Of a stretch of 36,485 nt of DNA, positions 1 through 9,615 are shown piece after piece. The notes below the pieces were generated by a model. That model was not told where the DNA came from, searched no databases, and saw only the letters and a list, made by a program, of their open reading frames with translations. How positions within the stretch are numbered: position 1 is the stretch's first letter; each line of letters begins with the position of its first letter. Made by a program: the position numbers and the translations under genes. The stretch is taken from contig NZ_LJIC01000105.1 in assembly GCF_001295845.1 (NCBI RefSeq), positions 1-36,485 on the forward strand, in the 5' to 3' direction. This stretch comes from Rhodopseudomonas sp. AAP120. Its GTDB lineage: Bacteria; Pseudomonadota; Alphaproteobacteria; Rhizobiales; Xanthobacteraceae.

Positions 1-59
1 CTGCCACACAGGCCGGGCACGATGAGAGGCCCCCTCACCCGCCGCGCTTGTGCGCGTCG

Positions 60-85
60 ACCTCTCCCCGCGCACGGGGAGAGGT
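60..85. repeat. Intergenic palindrome downstream of the NrtA-like gene
   Basis: A 10-bp perfect inverted repeat (ACCTCTCCCC / GGGGAGAGGT) encloses the 6-base loop GCGCAC. Looser flanking complementarity extends it (CCCCTCACC near 31-40, GGTGAAGGGG near 83-93). It lies just after the stop codon of the minus-strand gene ending at 111, so it could end or stabilise that transcript, but there is no T-run. Elements of this CTCTCCCC...GGGGAGAG type are common intergenic repeats in related Bradyrhizobium/Rhodopseudomonas genomes (from memory, not searched). Confidence 0.6.
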
Positions 86-110
86 GAAGGGGCTGGCGCC
101 AGCCGCAACA

Positions 111-1496
111 TCAGGACGCCTTCTTGATCTTGAAGCTGGCCAGATAATCGTCCGGCTTCTGCGGATCGAAGCTCTTGCCCATCACGGTGAAGGACTTGTA
201 CGCCGTGGTGGGCGGCGTCAGACCCATGTCCTTCATCACCTTGGCGGTGTCGGTGGCGAGGAAGACCTGCTCGGCAACAGCCTTGTAGTCGACGTCGCCC
301 TTGATCTGGCCCCAGCGCTTCATCTGGGTCATGATCCACACCGCGAACGACTGCCACGGGAACGGATCGAAATCGACCCGCTTCGGATCGGTCTTCACCT
401 CGCCGAGGCCGTCCGCATAGGTGCCGGTCAGCACCTGCTCGACCACCGTCACCGGCGCGTTGAGATAGTTGGCGGGCGCGATCGCCTCGGCGATCGACTT
501 GCGGTTCTCCGCCTTCGACGCATAGGCGGTGGCGTCGACGATGGCGCGGGTCAGCGCCGCGAACGAATTCGGCGCAGTGGTGATGAACTCACGGCTGGCC
601 GCGAAGCTGCAGCACGGATGCCCGTCCCAGATCTCCTTGGACAGGATGTGCATAAAGCCGACGCCGTCATAGATGGCGCGCTGGCAGATGTTGTCGGGCG
701 CCAGGAAGCCGTCGATATTGTCGGCGCGCAGATTGGCGACCATCTCGGGCGGAGGCACCGAGCGGATCTGGACGTCCTGATCCGGATCGAGGCCGTGCTC
801 CGCCAAGTAATAGCGCAGCAGATAGTTGTGCATCGAATAGTCGAACGGCACCGCGAGCTTCATGCCCTTCCACAGCTTCGGATCGCGCTTGTCCTTGTGC
901 TTGGTCGCGAGCGTGATGCCCTGGCCGTTGATGTTCTCGATCGCCGGCACGGTGAACGGCACCGCATTGGCGCCGAGCCCGAGCGAGATCGCGATCGGCA
1001 TCGGCGCCAGCATGTGGGCCGCGTCGTATTCCTTGTTCATCGTCTTGTCGCGGATCACCGCCCAGCCCGCCGTCTTGACGACTTCGACGTTGAGGCCGTG
1101 CTTGGCGTAGAAGCCCATCGGCGCGCCCATGATGATCGGCGTCGCGCAAGTAATCGGGATGAAGCCGACCTTGAGGTCCTTCTTCTCCAGCGGACCGCCT
1201 TGGGCGAACACTTCGGTCGCGGTCGCCAGCGGGAAGAACTGCGACAGCGCTGCCAGCGCGGAGCCGGCGCCGACCGCCTTCAGAAAGGCGCGGCGCGAGG
1301 CGTCCTGCGGAAACATCGCCCGCATCACCGCCGAGGCGACGACGCCCTCGAAGCGCTTGTCTTCGCTCTGCACCATCGGCTGCTGCGCCAGTGCCGCGGC
1401 GTCGGCGGCATGGTCGGCCTCGGTCGCATGTTTGCCACAACTGCACCCGCCGCCGAGGCGGCGATTGGGATCGAACGGATTGTCAAATGTGGACAT
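111..1496 (-). CDS. NrtA/CmpA-family ABC transporter substrate-binding protein, Tat-exported
   Basis: A 461-residue protein of the nitrate/bicarbonate-type (NrtA/CmpA, PF13379-like) substrate-binding family, which delivers small anions or related ligands to an ABC permease. The N-terminus carries a twin-arginine signal (SRRAFLKAVGAG, Arg-68/69, hydrophobic stretch to about residue 98), so it should be exported folded to the periplasm. The mature part contains typical family stretches (VGFIPITCATPIIMGAPMGF, TMNKEYDAAHMLAPMPIAIS). About 65 residues precede the Tat motif and include GGGCSCGKH (Cys-18, Cys-20), which is unusual. The ATG start is supported by AGGAG 6 bases upstream. A sigma-54 promoter lies about 73 bases upstream and the divergent neighbour is a sigma-54 activator. 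Permease and ATPase genes, if present, would be beyond position 1. The ligand (nitrate, nitrile, cyanate or another) cannot be told from the sequence. Confidence 0.9.
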   Translation of the reverse strand: MSTFDNPFDPNRRLGGGCSCGKHATEADHAADAAALAQQPMVQSEDKRFEGVVASAVMRAMFPQDASRRAFLKAVGAGSALAALSQFFPLATATEVFAQGGPLEKKDLKVGFIPITCATPIIMGAPMGFYAKHGLNVEVVKTAGWAVIRDKTMNKEYDAAHMLAPMPIAISLGLGANAVPFTVPAIENINGQGITLATKHKDKRDPKLWKGMKLAVPFDYSMHNYLLRYYLAEHGLDPDQDVQIRSVPPPEMVANLRADNIDGFLAPDNICQRAIYDGVGFMHILSKEIWDGHPCCSFAASREFITTAPNSFAALTRAIVDATAYASKAENRKSIAEAIAPANYLNAPVTVVEQVLTGTYADGLGEVKTDPKRVDFDPFPWQSFAVWIMTQMKRWGQIKGDVDYKAVAEQVFLATDTAKVMKDMGLTPPTTAYKSFTVMGKSFDPQKPDDYLASFKIKKAS

Positions 1497-1568
1497 GGGA
1501 CTCTCCTGCGGTGATGCGGCCGGAGATCGGGCGATGCGCAGAGTCGCCGATCGTTCTGCCTAGCAAAC

Positions 1569-1583
1569 GCAAAGAGCATGCCA
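1569..1583 (-). promoter_or_regulatory. Sigma-54 (-24/-12) promoter of the NrtA-like gene
   Basis: Read on the minus strand the sequence is TGGCATGCTCTTTGC. It has the invariant GG and GC separated by exactly 10 bases and matches the TGGCAC-N5-TTGC consensus at 9 of 10 positions. Predicted transcription start is near 1557, giving a leader of about 60 bases before the ATG at 1496. The partner activator is encoded divergently. Confidence 0.8.
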
Positions 1584-1630
1584 GGGGCGACCCACCAGCT
1601 TTTCGAGCATTTGTCGCGATTTGCGGAGTT

Positions 1631-1657
1631 CGAGATTTCGTAATATACGAAATCTCG
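1631..1657. promoter_or_regulatory. 27-bp palindrome, probable binding site of the divergent sigma-54 activator
   Basis: A perfect 12-bp inverted repeat CGAGATTTCGTA / TACGAAATCTCG is separated by ATA. A further half-site with one mismatch (TACGAAATATCG) follows at 1667-1678 and overlaps the ribosome-binding site of the activator gene. The palindrome lies about 75-100 bases upstream of the predicted sigma-54 start near 1557, the usual place for an upstream activating sequence. The extra half-site would suit autoregulation. The assignment to this activator is inferred from position. Confidence 0.7.
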
Positions 1658-1686
1658 TAAATGGATTACGAAATATCGGAGTTCAA

Positions 1687-3615
<1,929 letters not shown>

Positions 3616-3630
3616 CTGCGACGGCGTCGA

Positions 3631-5031
3631 TCATCCGATCGGCGGCCGCCGCGTGTGCCAATCGGTGATCGACTGATAGGCGTGGCCCGCGCGCGCCAGC
3701 ACGTGTTCGGACAGATGCGGCCCAACCAGCTGGAAGCTCAGCGGCATCGCGTCGTCCGACATCCCCATCGGCATCGTAATCGTCGGGCTGCCGCTGAAGT
3801 CGAACACCGCGGTGAAGCGCAGGATGCTCAGCAAAATGTTGGGATCGGCGCCGTATTCGCTCATCTTGGTCAGGGTCGGGATCGGCACCGGCATGGTCGG
3901 CACCAGCAAAAGGTCGATATCCTCGAACAGCGCGGCCAGCGCCCCGGAGAATTTCAGCCGCTCATGATGGATTGCGGCGATCTCGACACCGGTCGTGGCG
4001 TGGCCCTGCTCGATCAGTTGCGCCAGATCCGGGCCGTACTCCTGCTTGCGCGCCTGATAGGTCGCCAGATGCGCCTCGGCGGTTTCGACCGAGCACATCG
4101 GGATCCATTGGCTCACCAGCTTCTCGTAAACCGGGAACTTCACCTCGCGGACGTGGGCGCCGAGCGACGCCAACGCCCGCTCCGCTTCGAGCAGCGCCTT
4201 GACCACTTGCGGATCGATACCGTCCTGCGTGTAGCTGCGGTCGACGCCGATGCGCAAGCCGCGCACGCCGCCGCCGATCTGCGCCAGATAGTTCGGCACC
4301 GGCGCCTGCAGCGCCGTCGGGTCGTTTAAGTCAGCGCCGGCGATGACGCCGAGCATCGCCGCCGCGTCGGCCGCGCTGCGGCACATCGGTCCGACATGGT
4401 CGAGCGAATCCGCCAGCGGAAACACGCCGTAGCGGCTGACGCGGCCCCAGGTCGGCTTGATGCCCGTGAGGCCGCACGTGGCGGAGGGAAAGCGGATCGA
4501 GCCGCCGGTGTCGCTGCCGATCGCGCCGTAGCACAGGCCAGCGGAGGTCGCGACGCCGGAGCCGCTTGACGACGAGCCGACCCAATGATCGGCGCTCCAC
4601 GGATTGAGCGGCGCGGCGTCGTCCGGATGATGGCTGGTGTAGGCGCCCTCGGTCATCTTCAGCTTGCCGATCGAAATCGCGCCGCCGAGTTCGAGCCGGT
4701 CGACCACGGTTGCATTGTAGGACGGCACGAACTTGGCGTGGATCATCGTCCCGCCACCGGTCGGCGCAAACGTCGTGTAGCAGAGGTCCTTCAACCCTAT
4801 CGGCACGCCGTGTAGCGGTCCGCGATTGATGCCCCTGGCGATCTCACCATCCGCCTGCTCGGCCTGCCGCAGCGCGCGTTCGCCGAGCACAGTCATGTAG
4901 GCGTTGAAGCGCTTGTCCAACTGCCCGATGCGATCGAGCGTCGCCTGCGTAACCTCGGACGGCTTCAGCTCCTTGCGGCGATAGAGATCGGAGAGCTCGG
5001 TGATCGATTTGTAGTGCAGATCCGCGGTCAT
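3631..5031 (-). CDS. Amidase, amidase-signature family (distal copy)
   Basis: A 466-residue amidase-signature enzyme (PF01425) hydrolysing a carboxamide to acid and ammonia, presumably cytoplasmic. The Ser-cisSer-Lys triad is visible: Lys-81 in GLKDLC, cis-Ser about 155 in GSSSSGSG and nucleophile Ser-178 in GSDTGGSIR. The glycine-serine loop is SSSSGSG rather than the usual GGSSGGS, as in its paralogue at 11903-13303, which has exactly the same length. The two enzymes bracket the formamidase and amide transporter genes. This one is last on the strand, after a 228-bp gap that contains a palindromic repeat, so it may be transcribed partly on its own. It is not GatA, since gatB and gatC are absent. 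The amide substrate is unknown. Confidence 0.9.
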   Translation of the reverse strand: MTADLHYKSITELSDLYRRKELKPSEVTQATLDRIGQLDKRFNAYMTVLGERALRQAEQADGEIARGINRGPLHGVPIGLKDLCYTTFAPTGGGTMIHAKFVPSYNATVVDRLELGGAISIGKLKMTEGAYTSHHPDDAAPLNPWSADHWVGSSSSGSGVATSAGLCYGAIGSDTGGSIRFPSATCGLTGIKPTWGRVSRYGVFPLADSLDHVGPMCRSAADAAAMLGVIAGADLNDPTALQAPVPNYLAQIGGGVRGLRIGVDRSYTQDGIDPQVVKALLEAERALASLGAHVREVKFPVYEKLVSQWIPMCSVETAEAHLATYQARKQEYGPDLAQLIEQGHATTGVEIAAIHHERLKFSGALAALFEDIDLLLVPTMPVPIPTLTKMSEYGADPNILLSILRFTAVFDFSGSPTITMPMGMSDDAMPLSFQLVGPHLSEHVLARAGHAYQSITDWHTRRPPIG

Positions 5032-5134
5032 TGATGACCCCTTGTTGTTGGGTGCGTTTCCTCGTGCGGCGCGGATCGATGCCGCGACGCCTTCTCATTG
5101 GATCGGCCTGCCGGCTGGGCGCCTGCCTCTCCAT

Positions 5135-5221
5135 CCGTCATTGCGAGGAGGCGGAGCCGACGAAGCAATCCAGCGGCGCGCATGGGACCTCTGGATTGCT
5201 TCGCTTCGCTCGCAATGACGG
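5135..5221. repeat. Dispersed palindromic repeat element between amidase and SDR genes
   Basis: An 87-bp element with two nested perfect inverted repeats: outer arms CCGTCATTGCGAG (5135-5147) / CTCGCAATGACGG (5209-5221), inner arms GAAGCAATCCAG (5162-5173) / CTGGATTGCTTC (5191-5202). As RNA it would form a long hairpin. Highly similar elements are scattered in many copies in intergenic DNA of Bradyrhizobium and Rhodopseudomonas (remembered, not searched). It sits inside the minus-strand amide gene series and could stabilise or attenuate the transcript. It has no coding capacity. Confidence 0.85.
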
Positions 5222-5259
5222 GGGAGGCCTTCATTCAGTCGATAGCAGCAATGGGGTTG

Positions 5260-6021
5260 TTAGAACTGCACGCCCTTGGTCAGTGCGCCGTCCACGACCA
5301 GATTGGTGCCGGTGATAAAGCTCGCCGCCTTGCTGCCGAGGAACACCACCGCGTTGGCCATCTCCTGCGGGGTGCCCATGCGGCCGGTCGGGTTCAGCGC
5401 GAGCGCGGCGTTGTACAGCTCGGGGTTGCCGTCCTTGATCTGATTCCAGACGCCGCCCTCGAAATACGTATTGCCCGGCGACACCGAGTTGGCGCGAATG
5501 TTCTTGGCGGCGAGCTGATAGGCGAGGCCTTGGGTGTAGTGGATGATCGCGGCCTTGAAGGTGCCGTAGGGCCCGGCGGCGAAATCGACTTCGCGGCCCG
5601 AGACGCTGGAGATGGTGACGATCGCCCCGGCGCCGCTCTTTTCCAGATACGGCATCGCCGCATCGACCAGCCGCACCGTGCCCATCATGTCGGTGGCGAA
5701 TTCCTTCTCCCAGCTCTCTTCGTCCTGCCCAATCGCCAGCGCGCTGACATTGGCGACGATCACGTCGATGCCGCCGAGCTTGGCGGCCATGTCGGCAACC
5801 CAGGCCTTCAGCGCCGGCCCGTTGGCGACATCGACCGCGCCGCCAAACGCCGCGACGCCCTTCGCCTTCAGCGCCGTGATCGTCGCGTCGACCTCGGCAA
5901 CGTTGCGGGCGCAGATGCCGACGTCGGCGCCCTCAGCCGCGAACGTCTCGGCGACCGCACGGCCGATGCCTTTGGTGCCGCCGGTGACCAGCACCTTGGC
6001 GCCCTTCAAACCCAGATCCAT
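5260..6021 (-). CDS. SDR-family NAD(P)-dependent oxidoreductase
   Basis: A 253-residue short-chain dehydrogenase/reductase of classical length. The cofactor motif TGGTKGIG is at residues 13-20. The catalytic Ser (about 138/139 in TISSVSG), Tyr-152 and Lys-156 (YGTFK, the Y-x3-K motif) are intact. The usual NNAG is replaced by NVSA. The start at ATG 6021 (MDLGLKG) is chosen over an in-frame ATG at 6060 because AGGGGAG lies 6 bases upstream and the family starts just before the Rossmann strand. It lies 69 bp after the transporter ATPase gene on the same strand. Its role in amide use is not evident. It may act on an alcohol, aldehyde or hydroxy acid released from an amide, which is inference only. 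Confidence 0.88.
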   Translation of the reverse strand: MDLGLKGAKVLVTGGTKGIGRAVAETFAAEGADVGICARNVAEVDATITALKAKGVAAFGGAVDVANGPALKAWVADMAAKLGGIDVIVANVSALAIGQDEESWEKEFATDMMGTVRLVDAAMPYLEKSGAGAIVTISSVSGREVDFAAGPYGTFKAAIIHYTQGLAYQLAAKNIRANSVSPGNTYFEGGVWNQIKDGNPELYNAALALNPTGRMGTPQEMANAVVFLGSKAASFITGTNLVVDGALTKGVQF

Positions 6022-6090
6022 CTCATGCTCCCCTGCTGTCGCGCGCGCCGCCGCACGCATTGATACTAAGCTTTGTGGCGCCCCTGCTGC

Positions 6091-6816
6091 TCACAGCAGC
6101 AGCTGCGCCCGCACCTTGTCTTCGTTGACCTCGTCGCCGACCAGCGAATGGGTGATCCGGCCCTTTTCCATGATGTAGCAGCGCTGCGCGATCGCCAGGA
6201 TGGTGTCGAGATTCTGCTCGACGAACACGATGGTGGTGCCGAGCTCGTCCCTGAACGATTTCAGCGCCTCGCAGATATGTTGCACGATCGACGGCTGGAT
6301 GCCCTCCGACGGCTCGTCGAGGATCATCAACGCCGGATTGCCGATCAGTGCCCGCCCGATCGCCAGCTGCTGCTGCTCGCCGCCCGACATCGTGCCGGCC
6401 GCCTGCTTGCGCCGCTCCTTCAGCCGCGGGAAATACTCGTAGACCAGCTCGGGCAGCTTCTTGCCCTTCGGTCCGCCGATCAGCTCGCCGACCTGCAGAT
6501 TTTCCTCGACTGTCATTTGCGGAAACACGTCGCGGCCCTGCGGGATGTAGCCGAAACCGGCGCGCGCCCGCGCGTCCGCTTGCAGCGGCGTGACGTCGCG
6601 ATCCATGAAGCTGATCGAACCGCGCCAGCTATCCAGCAGGCCGATGATGCAGCGCATCAGCGTCGATTTGCCGACGCCGTTGCGGCCGATCACGCCGACG
6701 ATCTCGCCGCGATACACCGTCATGTCGACGCCCTGCAGGATCGGCGTGGCGCCGTAGCCGGCCCACAGGCCGCTGACGTCGAGGATGCGATCGGCCGGCG
6801 CGCGCTCAGTGGGCAT
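6091..6816 (-). CDS. urtE: Urea/short-chain amide ABC transporter ATP-binding protein (UrtE type)
   Basis: A 241-residue ABC ATPase. Walker A is GRNGVGKST (the GRNGVGK form is typical of UrtE/FmdF rather than LivF), the signature is MSGGEQQQLAIGRAL, Walker B is ALMILDEPSEG, and the H-loop region reads VFVEQNLD. It energises import together with the UrtD-type ATPase and the two permeases. The preferred ATG at 6816 overlaps the end of urtD. A TTG 12 bases further upstream (6828) is also in frame. Fmd and Urt importers are hard to separate by sequence. The neighbouring formamidase and AmiC favour short-chain amides or urea. Confidence 0.9.
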   Translation of the reverse strand: MPTERAPADRILDVSGLWAGYGATPILQGVDMTVYRGEIVGVIGRNGVGKSTLMRCIIGLLDSWRGSISFMDRDVTPLQADARARAGFGYIPQGRDVFPQMTVEENLQVGELIGGPKGKKLPELVYEYFPRLKERRKQAAGTMSGGEQQQLAIGRALIGNPALMILDEPSEGIQPSIVQHICEALKSFRDELGTTIVFVEQNLDTILAIAQRCYIMEKGRITHSLVGDEVNEDKVRAQLLL

Positions 6817-7525
6817 GGGTTTTCCCAAGATAGATTTCGGCGACCTGCTCGTCGTTGAGAATCTCGTCGAGACTGCCGCGCGCGAAGATCTTGCCGAGGT
6901 GCAGCACGGTGACGCGCTGCGCGATCTGGCGGACGAACGCCATGTCGTGCTCGACCACCAGCACCGTCATGCCCTCGGCGTTGAACGACTTGATCAGTTC
7001 GCCGGTCTTGTAGGTTTCTTCCGGGGACATGCCGGCGGTCGGCTCGTCCAGCAACAACAGCTGCGGCCGCAGCGCAAGCGCCATGCCGATCTCCAGCCAT
7101 TGCTGCTGGCCGTGCGACAACGCGCCCGCCATCTTTCCGGCGTCGGTGGCGAGACCGAGCAATTCAAGCAAGCGCTGCTCTTCGAGCGCGCGCTCGGCGC
7201 CGGTGACGCGGTCTTGCAGCGCGATCTGAATGTTCTGCTGCACCGGCAGTTCCTTGAACACGCTCGGCGCCTGCATCTTGATGCTCATGCCGCGCTGAAC
7301 GCGCGCGAATGGCCGCTCGGCGGTGACGTCGACCGAATCGAACAGGATGCTGCCATTGGTCGGCGGAAACAACCCGACGATCAGCTTGAACAGCGTGCTC
7401 TTGCCTGCGCCGTTCGGGCCGATCAGGCAATGCACTTCGCCGGCCTTCACGGTGAGATCGACATCGGACACGGCGGTGAGGCCGCCGAACCGCTTGGTGA
7501 CGCCTTTGACTTCGACGAGGGACAT
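6806..7525 (-). CDS. urtD: Urea/short-chain amide ABC transporter ATP-binding protein (UrtD type)
   Basis: A 239-residue ABC ATPase with Walker [10 protein letters not shown], signature [15 protein letters not shown] and Walker [12 protein letters not shown]. The WLEIGM sequence after the signature is characteristic of the UrtD/FmdE branch of branched-chain-type transporters. ATG at 7525 begins 2 bases after the urtC stop, and GAGG-type purines lie within the end of urtC. The open frame continues upstream to 7858, but that part is out-of-frame reading of urtC and is excluded. It pairs with UrtE to power the importer at the inner membrane. Confidence 0.92.
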   Translation of the reverse strand: MSLVEVKGVTKRFGGLTAVSDVDLTVKAGEVHCLIGPNGAGKSTLFKLIVGLFPPTNGSILFDSVDVTAERPFARVQRGMSIKMQAPSVFKELPVQQNIQIALQDRVTGAERALEEQRLLELLGLATDAGKMAGALSHGQQQWLEIGMALALRPQLLLLDEPTAGMSPEETYKTGELIKSFNAEGMTVLVVEHDMAFVRQIAQRVTVLHLGKIFARGSLDEILNDEQVAEIYLGKTHAH

Positions 7526-7527
7526 GA

Positions 7528-8604
7528 TCAGGCCTCGTCCGTCTTGAGTTTGGACTGTGCTGGCAAATCTGTGACCGCGGTTCGTTTGCCGCGCCCGCTC
7601 AACCGATCCGCCACGAATTTGCCGATTCCGAGCACGAAGCCCTGCGGTGCCGCCATCACGGTGGCGAGCAGCAGCGCCCCCATCAGCACCAGCGCGGCCT
7701 GCTGGCTGTAAACTGTGATGGTCTGGAAGCCGAATAGCAGCAGGAAGGAGCCGACCAGCGTCGCCGTGAGATCGCTGCGCCCGGAGAACGCCACCCACAC
7801 GATCGGCATCGCCGCCGCAGGCAGGCCGATGCTCGACGGCGTGATGAACTGCCCCCATGAGGTGTAGAGCGCGCCCGACAGCCCGGCGAGACCGCTGCCG
7901 AGCACGAAGGTCAACAACTGATATTTACGGACATCGTAGCCGAGCATTTCGGCGCGCTGCGGATTCTCGCGGGTAGCGACGATGACGTTGCCGATGCCGG
8001 AATTCACCAGCATGCGCAGCGCCAGATAGACGATCACGATCAGCGCCACCATCACGTAGTAAAGCGCCGAGCCTTCGATATAGAGGTCGCCGATCGCCAG
8101 CGGATCCATGCCCTTCATGCCGTTGAAGCCGTTGAGCCGCGCGTCGCCGATATGCCACTCCGGCCCGGCCGTCTGGCCGAGGAAGAATGCCAGCACCAGC
8201 GTCGCCGACAGCGTGACGATGCCGAAGAAGATGCCGTTGATGCCGCCCCAGATCATGAAATAACCGAGGATTCCGGCGGCGATCATCGCCACCACGACCG
8301 ACAGCAGCAGCGCCGCGATCGTGGTGGTGCCGCCGCCCATGTTGATCGCCAGCACGCCGTACGCATAGCCGGCGATGCCGAAGAACAGCGTCTGGCCGAA
8401 CGACAGCATGCCGCCATAGCCCCACATCAGGCACAGCCCGAGCGCCATGAAGATCCAGATCAGGAAGTAGGAGAAGTTGCCGACATCGTAGGAGTCGGCG
8501 AACAGCGGATAGATCAGCGCGCCGGCCAGGATGGCGATGAAGCAGCCCCAGAACATCGGACCGCGCCCCAGTGTCTGAGGACCTTCGAGCAGTCTGAACA
8601 TCAT
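7528..8604 (-). CDS. urtC: Urea/short-chain amide ABC transporter permease (UrtC type)
   Basis: A LivM/UrtC-type inner-membrane permease of 358 residues with about ten hydrophobic segments, first at about 17-35. It contains the family stretch [20 protein letters not shown] and the cytoplasmic coupling segment [20 protein letters not shown] that contacts the ATPase. The start is placed at ATG 8604, with GGAGAG a few bases upstream. A second ATG follows directly at 8601 and an upstream ATG at 8625 lies inside urtB. Translation is probably coupled, with an 11-base gap after the urtB stop. The tail ends in a charged cytoplasmic segment of about 30 residues. Confidence 0.92.
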   Translation of the reverse strand: MMFRLLEGPQTLGRGPMFWGCFIAILAGALIYPLFADSYDVGNFSYFLIWIFMALGLCLMWGYGGMLSFGQTLFFGIAGYAYGVLAINMGGGTTTIAALLLSVVVAMIAAGILGYFMIWGGINGIFFGIVTLSATLVLAFFLGQTAGPEWHIGDARLNGFNGMKGMDPLAIGDLYIEGSALYYVMVALIVIVYLALRMLVNSGIGNVIVATRENPQRAEMLGYDVRKYQLLTFVLGSGLAGLSGALYTSWGQFITPSSIGLPAAAMPIVWVAFSGRSDLTATLVGSFLLLFGFQTITVYSQQAALVLMGALLLATVMAAPQGFVLGIGKFVADRLSGRGKRTAVTDLPAQSKLKTDEA

Positions 8605-8614
8605 CTCTCTCCGC

Positions 8615-9481
8615 TCAACGTCCACGCCGCGCCAGCACGCTGGATAATCCTTCCGGCAGCACCCGGATGATCAGGATGACCGCCACCAGCATGCCGATCT
8701 GGCCGATGATCTGGCCGTAGCTCGCATTCAGCGTCATCCGGATCGCCGCCAGCAGCAGCGCCGCCGGCGCGGTGCCGAGCAGCACGTTGGCGCCACCGAT
8801 CACCACGGTGACGAAGCTTTCGACCACGAAGGTCGCGCCCATCGTCGGAATCAGCGTCATGGTCGGCGCATACAGCGCGCCGCACAGGCCCGCGAGCCCG
8901 GCGCCGATGCCGAAGCTGATCGCGTAGATGCGCCCGGTGCGCGCGCCGAGCGCCCGCGCCATCGCAGCGTTCTGCATCGTGGCCCGCGCGATCACGCCGA
9001 ACCGGGTCTTCATGAATACGATATAGAGCCCCACCAGCACCGCGACAGCGGCGCCGAACAGCACCAAGCGATAAGTCGAGAACGTGTAGGCACCAATCGC
9101 GAAGCTGCCTTCGGGCGTGCCGATGCCGCGGATCGACGAGCCGACAATCAGCAGCATCGACTGGGTGACGATCAGGCTCAGCCCCCAGGTCGCGAGCAGC
9201 GAGTCCAGCGGACGCTTATAGAAGCGACGGACGACGAAATATTCGACGACCACGCCGATCAGCCCGGCGGTGATCGCGGCGGCGATCTGGGCGATCGGCA
9301 GCGGCACACCAAGATTGACGAGGCCGACCGTGACGTAGGCGCCGCACATGATGAACTCGCCATGCGCCATGTTGATCACGCCCATCATGCCGAACACGAT
9401 GGCGAGGCCGGCGGCCGAGAGGATCAGAAAGGCGAAGACGTCGGCGAACTGATAGAAGACCGAGAATACTTCAGCCGACAT
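8615..9481 (-). CDS. urtB: Urea/short-chain amide ABC transporter permease (UrtB type)
   Basis: A 288-residue LivH/UrtB-type permease with about eight membrane segments. The N-terminal signature GLAIVFGMMGVINMAHGEFIMCGAY is recognisable in parts (for example GVINMAHGEF), and the coupling loop NAAMARALGARTGRIYAISF is typical of this family. ATG at 9481 is preceded by AGGAG 6 bases upstream. It forms the transmembrane pore with UrtC. A hairpin in the 134-bp gap upstream separates it from the binding-protein gene. Confidence 0.93.
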   Translation of the reverse strand: MSAEVFSVFYQFADVFAFLILSAAGLAIVFGMMGVINMAHGEFIMCGAYVTVGLVNLGVPLPIAQIAAAITAGLIGVVVEYFVVRRFYKRPLDSLLATWGLSLIVTQSMLLIVGSSIRGIGTPEGSFAIGAYTFSTYRLVLFGAAVAVLVGLYIVFMKTRFGVIARATMQNAAMARALGARTGRIYAISFGIGAGLAGLCGALYAPTMTLIPTMGATFVVESFVTVVIGGANVLLGTAPAALLLAAIRMTLNASYGQIIGQIGMLVAVILIIRVLPEGLSSVLARRGR

Positions 9482-9502
9482 CGAGGTCTCCTGGTTGCGA
9501 GG

Positions 9503-9530
9503 ATCGGCGCCGCCGCAGAGCGGCGCCGAT
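9503..9530 (-). other. Hairpin in the gap between binding-protein and permease genes
   Basis: A perfect 11-bp stem ATCGGCGCCGC / GCGGCGCCGAT encloses a 6-base loop. There is no U-tract, so it is unlikely to be a full terminator. Stable hairpins after a periplasmic binding-protein gene often protect the upstream mRNA and lower permease expression, which fits its position here. Function is inferred. Confidence 0.6.
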
Positions 9531-9615
9531 ATCGTTGTGATCCGTCACGCGATCAGCCTCAAAGGTCTGGCAAGTTCGATGCCGCTGCGCGTGGCGGGAG
9601 CTATAGCCATCACAC

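Noticed and set aside
48-1514. Long plus-strand open frame opposite the NrtA-like gene
   Set aside because: It is rich in Arg, His and Ala with no recognisable domain, and mirrors a gene with a Tat signal, family motifs and a good ribosome site.
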